Assembly: GCA_964057225.1 (NCBI GenBank) | Contig: OZ059898.1 | Location: forward strand, 16,717,267 to 16,781,266 | Direction of reading: 5' to 3' | Source: Auanema rhodensis | Lineage: Eukaryota > Nematoda > Chromadorea > Rhabditida > Rhabditidae | Length of the DNA: 64,000 nucleotides | Shown: positions 53,501 to 63,784 of the stretch, piece after piece | How the letters are laid out: each line of letters begins with the position of its first letter | Position numbering within the stretch: position 1 is the stretch's first letter | Notes under the pieces: model-generated | The model's input: the letters and a program-made list of their open reading frames with translations, nothing else | Database searches by the model: none | Told to the model about the DNA's origin: nothing | Program-made: the position numbers and the translations under genes

Positions 53501-56500
53501 CCGCATCTCTTTATCTTTCACGTGAAGCGAGTTACATACCAAGTGCACATCACGTGTACATTTAATTAGCATAAATTAAAGTTCACGTAAATTTCAAAGT
53601 CATGGTTACCATGAACTAATATCAACAAAAATCTGTTTTGAGACTAATATGGACATGGGGAATCTAATTTTGAAAACCGCATCTCTTTATCTTTCACGTG
53701 AAGCGAGTTACATACCAAGTGCACATCACGTGTACATTTAATTAGCATAAATTAAAGTTCACGTAAATTTCAAAGTCATGGTTACCATGCACCAATATCA
53801 ATAAAAATTTGTTTTTAGACTAATATGGACATGAGGAATCTAATTTTAAAAACCGCATCTCTTTATCTTTCACGTGAAGCGAGTTACATACCAAGTGCAC
53901 ATCACGTGTACATTTAATTAGCATAAATTAAAGTTCACGTAAATTTCAAAGTCATGGTTACCATGAACTAATATCAACAAAAATTTGTTTTGAGACTAAT
54001 ATGGACATGGGGAATCTAATTTTGAAAACCGCATCTCTTTATCTTTCACGTGAAGCGAGTTACATACCAAGTGCACATCACGTTTACATTTAATTAGCAT
54101 AAATTAAAGTTCACGTAAATTTAAAAGTCATGGTTACCATGAACTAATATCAACAAAAATTTGTTTTGAGACTAATATGGACATGGGGAATCTAATTTTG
54201 AAAACCGCATCTCTTTATCTTTCACGTGAAGCGAGTTACATACCAAGTGCACATCACGTGTACATTTAATTAGCATAAATTAAAGTTCACGTAAATTTCA
54301 AAGTCATGGTTACCATGAACTAATATCAACAAAAATTTGTTTTGAGACTAATATGGACATGGGGAATCTAATTTTGAAAACCGCATCTCTTTATCTTTCA
54401 CGTGAAGCGAGTTACATACCAAGTGCACATCACGTGTACATTTAATTAGCATAAATTAAAGTTCACGTAAATTTCAAAGTCATGGTTACCATGCACCAAT
54501 ATCAATAAAAATTTGTTTTTAGACTAATATGGACATGAGGAATCTAATTTTAAAAACCGCATCTCTTTATCTTTCACGTGAAGCGAGTTACATACCAAGT
54601 GCACATCACGTGTACATTTAATTAGCATAAATTAAAGTTCACGTAAATTTCAAAGTCATGGTTACCATGAACTAATATCAACAAAAATTTGTTTTGAGAC
54701 TAATATGGACATGGGGAATCTAATTTTGAAAACCGCATCTCTTTATCTTTCACGTGAAGCGAGTTACATACCAAGTGCACATCACGTGTACATTTAATTA
54801 GCATAAATTAAAGTTCACGTAAATTTCAAAGTCATGGTTACCATGAACTAATATCAACAAAAATTTGTTTTGAGACTAATATGGACATGGGGAATCTAAT
54901 TTTGAAAACCGCATCTCTTTATCTTTCACGTGAAGCGAGTTACATACCAAGTGCACATCACGTGTACATTTAATTAGCATAAATTAAAGTTCACGTAAAT
55001 TTCAAAGTCATGGTTACCATGCACCAATATCAATAAAAATTTGTTTTTAGACTAATATGGACATGGGGAATCTAATTTTGAAAACCGCATCTCTTTATCT
55101 TTCACGTGAAGCGAGTTACATACCAAGTGCACATCACGTGTACATTTAATTAGCATAAATTAAAGTTCACGTAAATTTCAAAGTCATGGTTACCATGAAC
55201 CAATATCAATAAAAATTTGTTTTTAGACTAATATGGACATGGGGAATCTAATTTTGAAAACCGCATCTCTTTATCTTTCACGTGAAGCGAGTTACATACC
55301 AAGTGCACATCACGTGTACATTTAATTAGCATAAATTAAAGTTCACGTAAATTTCAAAGTCATGGTTACCATGAACCAATATCAATAAAAATTTGTTTTT
55401 AGACTAATATGGACATGGGGAATCTAATTTTGAAAACCGCATCTCTTTATCTTTCACGTGAAGCGAGTTACATACCAAGTGCACATCACGTTTACATTTA
55501 ATTAGCATAAATTAAAGTTCACGTAAATTTCAAAGTCATGGTTACCATGAACCAATATCAACAAAAATTTGTTTTGAGACTAATATGGACATGGGGAATC
55601 TAATTTTGAAAACCGCATCTCTTTATCTTTCACGTGAAGCGAGTTACATACCAAGTGCACATCACGTTTACATTTAATTAGCATAAATTAAAGTTCACGT
55701 AAATTTCAAAGTCATGGTTACCATGAACCAATATCAATAAAAATTTGTTTTTAGACTAATATGGACATGGGGAATCTAATTTTGAAAACCGCATCTCTTT
55801 ATCTTTCACGTGAAGCGAGTTACATACCAAGTGCACATCACGTTTACATTTAATTAGCATAAATTAAAGTTCACGTAAATTTCAAAGTCATGGTTACCAT
55901 GAACCAATATCAATAAAAATTTGTTTTTAGACTAATATGGACATGGGGAATCTAATTTTGAAAACCGCATCTCTTGATCTTTCACGTGAAGCGAGTTACA
56001 TACCAAGTGCACATCACGTGTACATTTAATTAGCATAAATTAAAGTTCACGTAAATTTCAAAGTCATGGTTACCATGAACCAATATCAATAAAAATTTGT
56101 TTTTAGACTAATATGGACATGGGGAATCTAATTTTGAAAACCGCATCTCTTTATCTTTCACGTGAAGCGAGTTACATACCAAGTGCACATCACGTGTACA
56201 TTTAATTAGCATAAATTAAAGTTCACGTAAATTTCAAAGTCATGGTTACCATGAACCAATATCAATAAAAATTTGTTTTTAGACTAATATGGACATGGGG
56301 AATCTAATTTTGAAAACCGCATCTCTTTATCTTTCACGTGAAGCGAGTTACATACCAAGTGCACATCACGTGTACATTTAATTAGCATAAATTAAAGTTC
56401 ACGTAAATTTCAAAGACATGGTTACCATGAACCAATATCAATAAAAATTTGTTTTTAGACTAATATGGACATGGGGAATCTAATTTTGAAAACCGTATCT

Positions 56501-58783
56501 CTTTATCTTTCACGTGAAGCGAGTTACATACCAAGTACACATCACGTGTACATTTAATTAGCATAAATTAAAGTTCACGTAAATTTCAAAGTCATGGTTA
56601 CCATGCACCAATATCAATAAAAATTTGTTTTTAGACTAATATGGACATGGGGAATCTAATTTTGAAAACCGCATCTCTTTATCTTTCACGTGAAGCGAGT
56701 TACATACCAAGTGCACATCACGTGTACATTTAATTAGCATAAATTAAAGTTCACGTAAATTTCAAAGTCATGGTTACCATGAACCAATATCAATAAAAAT
56801 TTGTTTTTAGACTAATATGGACATGGGGAATCTAATTTTGAAAACCGCATCTCTTTATCTTTCACGTGAAGCGAGTTACATACCAAGTGCACATCACGTG
56901 TACATTTAATTAGCATAAATTAAAGTTCACGTAAATTTCAAAGACATGGTTACCATGAACCAATATCAATAAAAATTTGTTTTTAGACTAATATGGACAT
57001 GGGGAATCTAATTTTGAAAACCGTATCTCTTTATCTTTCACGTGAAGCGAGTTACATACCAAGTACACATCACGTGTACATTTAATTAGCATAAATTAAA
57101 GTTCACGTAAATTTCAAAGTCATGGTTACCATGAACCAATATCAATAAAAATTTGTTTTTAGACTAATATGGACATGGGGAATCTAATTTTGAAAACCGC
57201 ATCTCTTTATCTTTTACGTGAAGCGAGTTACATACCAAGTGCACATCACGTGTACATTTAATTAGCATAAATTAAAGTTCACGTAAATTTCAAAGTCATG
57301 GTTACCATGAACCAATATCAATAAAAATTTGTTTTTAGACTAATATGGACATGGGGAATCTAATTTTGAAAACCGCATCTCTTTATCTTTCACGTGAAGC
57401 GAGTTACATACCAAGTGCACATCACGTGTACATTTAATTAGCATAAATTAAAGTTCACGTAAATTTCAAAGTCATGGTTACCATGAACTAATATCAACAA
57501 AAATTTGTTTTGAGACTAATATGGACAGGGGAATCTAATTTTGAAAACCGCATCTCTTTATCTTTCACGTGAAGCGAGTTACATACCAAGTGCACATCAC
57601 GTTTACATTTAATTAGCATAAATTAAAGTTCACGTAAATTTCAAAGTCATGGTTACCATGAACCAATATCAATAAAAATTTGTTTTTAGACTAATATGGA
57701 CATGGGGAATCTAATTTTGAAAACCGCATCTCTTTATCTTTCACGTGAAGCGAGTTACATACCAAGTGCACATCACGTTTACATTTAATTAGCATAAATT
57801 AAAGTTCACGTAAATTTCAAAGTCATGGTTACCATGAACCAATATCAATAAAAATTTGTTTTTAGACTAATATGGACATGGGGAATCTAATTTTGAAAAC
57901 CGCATCTCTTTATCTTTCACGTGAAGCGAGTTACATACCAAGTGCACATCACGTGTACATTTAATTAGCATAAATTAAAGTTCACGTAAATTTCAAAGTC
58001 ATGGTTACCATGCACCAATATCAATAAAAATTTGTTTTTAGACTAATATGGACATGGGGAATCTAATTTTGAAAACCGCATCTCTTTATCTCTCACGTGA
58101 AGCGAGTTACATACCAAGTGCACATGACGTGTACATTTAATTAGCATAAATTAAAGTTCACGTAAATTTCAAAGTCATGGTTACCATGAACCAATATCAA
58201 TAAAAATTTGTTTTTAGACTAATATGGACATGGGGAATCTAATTTTGAAAACCGCATCTCTTTATCTTTCACGTGAAGCGAGTTACATACCAAGTGCACA
58301 TCACGTGTACATTTAATTAGCATAAATTAAAGTTCACGTAAATTTCAAAGACATGGTTACCATGAACCAATATCAATAAAAATTTGTTTTTAGACTAATA
58401 TGGACATGGGGAATCTAATTTTGAAAACCGCATCTCTTTATCTTTCACGTGAAGCGAGTTACATACCAAGTACACATCACGTGTACATTTAATTAGCATA
58501 AATTAAAGTTCACGTAAATTTCAAAGTCATGGTTACCATGCACCAATATCAATAAAAATTTGTTTTTAGACTAATATGGACATGGGGAATCTAATTTTGA
58601 AAACCGCATCTCTTTATCTTTCACGTGAAGCGAGTTACATACCAAGTGCACATCACGTGTACATTTAATTAGCATAAATTAAAGTTCACGTAAATTTCAA
58701 AGTCATGGTTACCATGCACCAATATCAATAAAAATTTGTTTTTAAAAAGACTAATATGCACATGGGGAATCTAATTTTGAAAA
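53501..58783 (+). repeat. Satellite 1 domain C7: right-hand end of the array
   Basis: CATGCACC plus ATGAGG plus TTTTAAAAACC monomers recur at 53677 and 54381 with GAACTAAT monomers between them. After about 55085 the monomers are mostly majority type, with CACGTTTAC, TCTTGATC, AAGACATGG and CCGTATCTC variants. A 1-bp deletion (GGACAGGGG) lies near 57527. Monomers stay well conserved up to the junction with satellite 2, and no gene or transposon is seen. Confidence 0.75.
58604..58783 (+). repeat. Last complete satellite 1 monomer, with 4-bp insertion (180 bp)
   Basis: This monomer is 180 rather than 176 bp because four extra A follow GTTTTT near 58744-58748. It also has a private G-to-C change at 58759 (ATGCAC for ATGGAC). 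Apart from the CATGCACC variant it is otherwise majority type. It is the most altered length variant in the array and lies immediately before the truncated terminal copy. Confidence 0.9.
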
Positions 58784-58866
58784 CCGCATCTCTTTATCTT
58801 TCACGTGAAGCGAGTTACATACCAAGTGCACATCACGTGTACATTTAATTAGCATAAATTAAAGTT
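58784..58866 (+). repeat. Truncated terminal satellite 1 monomer (83 bp)
   Basis: The unit follows the majority sequence from CCGCATCTC to TTAAAGTT at monomer position 83 and then stops. The expected CACGTAAATTT is replaced by AAAACTACTTTTTGC, which is satellite 2. Confidence 0.93.
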
Positions 58867-58881
58867 AAAACTACTTTTTGC
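58861..58881. other. Junction between satellite 1 and satellite 2
   Basis: Satellite 1 ends at TTAAAGTT (58866). Clear satellite 2 starts at CTACTTTTTGC (58871). The four bases AAAA between them could be filler, or the end of the satellite 2 A-run (TAAAAACATCTAC) with ATC lost. There is no target-site duplication, inverted terminal repeat or long divergent buffer. This looks like a direct breakpoint, such as end joining or unequal exchange, rather than an insertion. Confidence 0.88.
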
Positions 58882-58935
58882 TAAATTATTTTGAAATTTT
58901 TCGAAAAAATTTTTGTCAAAATGTTTTTGGAAGCA

Positions 58936-58963
58936 ATGTTGAGTGTACATGGAAACTCAACAT
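58936..58963. other. Satellite 2 inverted repeat 1 (9-bp arms, 10-nt loop)
   Basis: ATGTTGAGT (58936-58944) and ACTCAACAT (58955-58963) are perfect reverse complements around GTACATGGAA. The element recurs every 351 bp. Copies at 60275, 60626, 61679 and 63785 have ATTTTGAGT in the left arm, which breaks one pair with no compensating change on the right. Confidence 0.88.
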
Positions 58964-59046
58964 ACACTAATGCATCATTTTTCAAACGATCATAACTAAT
59001 TTTTGTATTAAGCGTTTCTCAATGTAGTATAGTGCATTCGATGCGG

Positions 59047-59097
59047 ATTTTTAAGCTGCGTCGATCTGTGTTATCAGATTTGCGCTAGCTTAAAAAT
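59047..59097. other. Satellite 2 compound inverted repeat 2 (51 nt, 11-bp outer stem)
   Basis: ATTTTTAAGCT (59047-59057) pairs perfectly with AGCTTAAAAAT (59087-59097). Inside, GCG pairs with CGC (one bulged T on the 3' side), and ATCTG (59064-59068) pairs with CAGAT (59075-59079) around TGTTAT. That gives 19 Watson-Crick pairs in one nested structure. Copies at 60626, 61679 and 62030 read AGCTTGAAAAT, which changes one outer pair to a G-T wobble. This is the strongest potential cruciform or RNA hairpin in the window. Confidence 0.88.
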
Positions 59098-59114
59098 GCA
59101 CCGAGATATCAACT

Positions 59115-59136
59115 GATATAAGTTCACACTTATATC
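59115..59136. other. Satellite 2 inverted repeat 3 (9-bp arms, 4-nt loop)
   Basis: GATATAAGT (59115-59123) and ACTTATATC (59128-59136) are perfect reverse complements around TCAC. The element is repeated in every unit and is altered only in the copy starting at 60626 (GATATATGT). The tight loop makes this an easily extruded hairpin. Confidence 0.88.
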
Positions 59137-61327
59137 CTCGATTTTCACCCTGAAGAAATAATTTTTTCGTTGAATAACATTGTCCATCGTCTTTGCCTTA
59201 AAAAAAGGAATCTAAAAACATCTACTTTTTGCTAAATTATTTTGAAATTTTTCGAAAAAATTTTTGTCAAAATGTTTTTGGAAGCAATGTTGAGTGTACA
59301 TGGAAACTCAACATACACTAATGCATCATTTTTCAAACGATCATAACTAATTTTTGTATTAAGCGTTTCTCAATGTAGTATAGTGCATTTGATGCGGATT
59401 TTTAAGCTGCGTCGATCTGTGTTATCAGATTTGCGCTAGCTTAAAAATGCACCGAGATATCAACTGATATAAGTTCACACTTATATCCTCGATTTTCACC
59501 CTGAAGAAATAATTTTTTCGTTGAATAACATTGTCCATCGTCTTTGCCTTAAAAAAAGGAATCTAAAAACATCTACTTTTTGCTAAATTATTTTGAAATT
59601 TTTCGAAAAAATTTTTGTCAAAATGTTTTTGGAAGCAATGTTGAGTGTACATGGAAACTCAACATACACTAATGCATCATTTTTCAAACGATCATAACTA
59701 ATTTTTGTATTAAGCGTTTCTCAATGTAGTATAGTGCATTTGATGCGGATTTTTAAGCTGCGTCGATCTGTGTTATCAGATTTGCGCTAGCTTAAAAATG
59801 CACCGAGATATCAACTGATATAAGTTCACACTTATATCCTCGATTTTCACCCTGAAGAAATAATTTTTTCATTGAATAACATTGTCCATCGTCTTTGCCT
59901 TGAAAAAAGGAATCTAAAAACATCTACTTTTTGCTAAATTATTTTGAAATTTTTCGAAAAAATTTTTGTCAAAATGTTTTTGGAAGCAATGTTGAGTGTA
60001 CATGGAAACTCAACATACACTAATGCATCATTTTTCAAACGATCATAACTAATTTTTGTATTAAGCGTTTCTCAATGTAGTATAGTGAATTCGATGCGGA
60101 TTTTTAAGCTGCGTCGATCTGTGTTATCAGATTTGCGCTAGCTTAAAAATGCACCGAGATATCAACTGATATAAGTTCACACTTATATCCTCGATTTTCA
60201 CCCTGAAGAAATAATTTTTTCGTTGAATAACATTGTCCATCGTCTTTGCCTTAAAAAAAGGAATCTAAAAACATCTACTTTCTGCTAAATTATTCTGAAA
60301 TTTTTCGAAAAAATTTTTGTCAAAATGTTTTTGGAAGCAATTTTGAGTGTACATGGAAACTCAACATACACTAATGCATCATTTTTCAAACGATCATAAC
60401 TAATTTTTGTATTAAGCGTTTCTCAATGTAGTATAGTGCATTCGATGCGGATTTTTAAGCTGCGTCGATCTGTGTTATCAGATTTGCGCTAGCTTAAAAA
60501 TGCACCGAGATATCAACTGATATAAGTTCACACTTATATCTTCGATTTTCACCCTGAAGAATTAATTTTTTCGGTGAATAACATTGTCCATCGTCTTTGC
60601 CTTGAAAAAAGGAATTTCAAAACATCTACTTTTTGCTAAATTATTTTGAAATTTTTCGAAAAAATTTTTGTCAAAATGTTTTTGGAAGCAATTTTGAGTG
60701 TACATGGAAACTCAACATACACTAATGCATCATTTTTCAAACGATCATAACTAATTTTTGTATTAAGCGTTTCTCAATGTAGTATAGTGCATTAGATGCG
60801 GATTTTTAAGCTGCGTCGATCTGTGTTATCAGATTTGCGCTAGCTTGAAAATGCACCGAGATATCAACTGATATATGTTCACACTTATATCCTCGATTTT
60901 CACCCTGAAGAAATAATTTTTTCATTGAATAACATTGTCCATCGTCTTTGCCTTGAAAAAAGGAATCTAAAAACATCTACTTTTTGCTAAATTATTTTGA
61001 AATTTTTTGAAAAAATTTTTGTCAAAATGTTTTTGGAAGCAATGTTGAGTGTACATGGAAACTCAACATACACTAATGCATCATTTTTCAAACGATCATA
61101 ACTAATTTTTGTATTAAGCGTTTCTCAATGTAGTATAGTGCATTTGATGCGGATTTTTAAGCTGCGTCGATCTGTGTTATCAGATTTGCGCTAGCTTAAA
61201 AATGCACCGAGATATCAACTGATATAAGTTCACACTTATATCCTCGATTTTCACCCTGAAGAAATAATTTTTTCGTTGAATAACATTGTCCATCGTCTTT
61301 GCCTTGAAAAAAGGAATCTAAAAACAT

Positions 61328-63784
61328 CTACTTTTTGCTAAATTATTTTGAAATTTTTCGAAAAAATTTTTGTCAAAATGTTTTTGGAAGCAATGTTGAG
61401 TGTACATGGAAACTCAACATACACTAATGCACCATTTTTCAAACGATCATAACTAAATTTTGTAATAAGCGTTTCTCAATGTAGTATAGTGAATTCGATG
61501 CGGATTTTTAAGCTGCGTCGATCTGTGTTATCAGATTTGCGCTAGCTTAAAAATGCACCGAGATATCAACTGATATAAGTTCACACTTATATCCTCGATT
61601 TTCACCCTGAAGAAATAATTTTTTCGTTGAATAACATTGTCCATCGTCTTTGCCTTGAAAAAAGGAATCTAAAAACATCTACTTTCTGCTAAATTATTCT
61701 GAAATTTTTCGAAAAAATTTTTGTCAAAATGTTTTTGGAAGCAATTTTGAGTGTACATGGAAACTCAACATACACTAATGCATCATTTTTCAAACGATCA
61801 TAACTAATTTTTGTATTAAGCGTTTCTCAATGTAGTATAGTGCATTAGATGCGGATTTTTAAGCTGCGTCGATCTGTGTTATCAGATTTGCGCTAGCTTG
61901 AAAATGCACCGAGATATCAACTGATATAAGTTCACACTTATATCCTCGATTTTCACCCTGAAGAAATAATTTTTTCGTTGAATAACATTGTCCATCGTCT
62001 TTGCCTTGAGAAAAGGAATCTAAAAACATCTACTTTTTGCTAAATTATTTTGAAGTTTTTCGAAAAAATTTTTGTCATAATGTTTTTGGAAGCAATGTTG
62101 AGTGTACATGGAAACTCAACATACACTAATGCATCATTTTTCAAACGATCATAACTAATTTTTGTATTAAGCGTTTCTCAATGTAGTATAGTGCATTTGA
62201 TGCGGATTTTTAAGCTGCGTCGATCTGTGTTATCAGATTTGCGCTAGCTTGAAAATGCACCGAGATATCAACTGATATAAGTTCACACTTATATCCTCGA
62301 TTTTCACCCTGAAGAAATAATTTTTTCGTTGAATAACATTGTCCATCGTCTTTGCCTTGAGAAAAGGAATCTAAAAACATCTACTTTTTGCTAAATTATT
62401 TTGAAGTTTTTCGAAAAAATTTTTGTCAAACTGTTTTTGGAAGCAATGTTGAGTGTACATGGAAACTCAACATACACTAATGCATCATTTTTCAAACGAT
62501 CAAAACTAATTTTTGTATTAAGCGTTTTTCAATGTAGTATAGTGCATTTGATGCGGATTTTTAAGCTGCGTCGATCTGTGTTATCAGATTTGCGCTAGCT
62601 TAAAAATGCACCGAGATATCAACTGATATAAGTTCACACTTATATCCTCGATTTTCACCCTGAAGAAATAATTTTTTCGTTGAATTACATTGTCCATCGT
62701 CTTTGCCTTGAAAAAAGGAATCTAAAAACATCTACTTTTTGCTAAATTATTTTGAAGTTTTTCGAAAAAATTTTTGTCAAAATGTTTTTGGAAGCAATGT
62801 TGAGTGTACATGGAAACTCAACATACACTAATGCATCATTTTTCAAACGATCATAACTAATTTTTGTATTAAGCGTTTCTCAATGTAGTATAGTGCATTT
62901 GATGCGGATTTTTAAGCTGCGTCGATCTGTGTTATCAGATTTGCGCTAGCTTAAAAATGCACCGAGATATCAACTGATATAAGTTCACACTTATATCCTC
63001 GATTTTCACCCTGAAGAAATAATTTTTTCGTTGAATAACATTGTCCATCGTCTTTGCCTTGAAAAAAGGAATCTAAAAACATCTACTTTTTGCTAAATTA
63101 TTTTGAAGTTTTTCGAAAAAATTTTTGTCAAAATGTTTTTGGAAGCAATGTTGAGTGTACATGGAAACTCAACATACACTAATGCATCATTTTTCAAACG
63201 ATCATAACTAATTTTTGTATTAAGCGTTTCTCAATGTAGTATAGTGCATTTGATGCGGATTTTTAAGCTGCGTCGATCTGTGTTATCAGATTTGCGCTAG
63301 CTTAAAAATGCACCGAGATATCAACTGATATAAGTTCACACTTATATCCTCGATTTTCACCCTGAAGAAATAATTTTTTCGTTGAATAACATTGTCCATC
63401 GTCTTTGCCTTGAAAAAAGGAATCTAAAAACATCTACTTTTTGCTAAATTATTTTGAAATTTTTCGAAAAAATTTTTGTCAAAATGTTTTTGGAAGCAAT
63501 GTTGAGTGTACATGGAAACTCAACATACACTAATGCACCATTTTTCAAACGATCATAACTAAATTTTGTAATAAGCGTTTCTCAATGTAGTATAGTGAAT
63601 TCGATGCGGATTTTTAAGCTGCGTCGATCTGTGTTATCAGATTTGCGCTAGCTTAAAAATGCACCGAGATATCAACTGATATAAGTTCACACTTATATCC
63701 TCGATTTTCACCCTGAAGAAATAATTTTTTCGTTGAATAACATTGTCCATCGTCTTTGCCTTGAAAAAAGGAATCTAAAAACAT
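61328..63784 (+). repeat. Satellite 2 higher-order periodicity of 6 monomers (2106 bp)
   Basis: The monomer at 61328 (GCACCATTTTTC, AACTAAATTTTGTAATAAG, GTGAATTCG), followed by the one at 61679 (CTACTTTCTGC, ATTCTGAAA, CAATTTTGAG, GCATTAGATG), recurs as 63434 and 63785, exactly 2106 bp later. A related but not identical pair lies at 59924 and 60275. Between the anchors, three or four GAAGTTTTT monomers (62030-63433) form a homogeneous run. Only one full period is visible, so a true 6-mer HOR is not yet proven. Confidence 0.7.

Larger units (their letters stand above)
1..58866 (+). repeat. Satellite 1: 176-bp tandem array (334 monomers plus an 83-bp fragment)
   Basis: A 176-bp unit repeats head to tail without interruption. 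Taking the monomer to begin at CCGCATCTC, starts fall at 1, 177, 353, 529 and so on. The phase is disturbed only by small indels: +1 near 28160; -1 near 30060, 34108, 35690, 37978, 39560 and 57527; +4 near 58744. The last, truncated unit begins at 58784. Most copies differ from the majority sequence by roughly 0-7 substitutions, so identity is above about 95%. Base composition is about 32% G+C, with five CpG per consensus unit. All copies are in the same orientation, and no transposon, gene or unrelated insert interrupts them. The array is open at the left edge. Length and homogeneity are typical of eukaryotic centromeric or heterochromatic satellites; the centromeric role is inference. I do not recognise the family by name. 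Confidence 0.98.

Noticed and set aside
1-58866. Regular repeats as a CRISPR array
   Set aside because: The unit is 176 bp with variation spread over its whole length and no unique spacers between short conserved repeats. It is a plain tandem satellite.
58734-58881. Transposon or long terminal repeat at the satellite junction
   Set aside because: There is no foreign sequence between the two arrays, only four A. No terminal inverted repeat, target-site duplication or TG..CA ends are visible.
59166-59184. Possible CENP-B box in satellite 2 (TTTCGTTGAATAACAT)
   Set aside because: The left half resembles the box (TTCGTTG and the A two bases on), but the essential right-hand CGGG is absent (ACAT instead). 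No copy in the window restores it. Satellite 1 has nothing closer.
62401-62598. Plus-strand 65-codon open frame in satellite 2
   Set aside because: It starts at TTG, not ATG. It is open only because this copy has CGATCAAAACTAAT, which removes the TAA found in other units (CGATCATAACTAAT), so it is one mutated satellite unit. The 351-bp period is a multiple of three, so the frame merely repeats from unit to unit.
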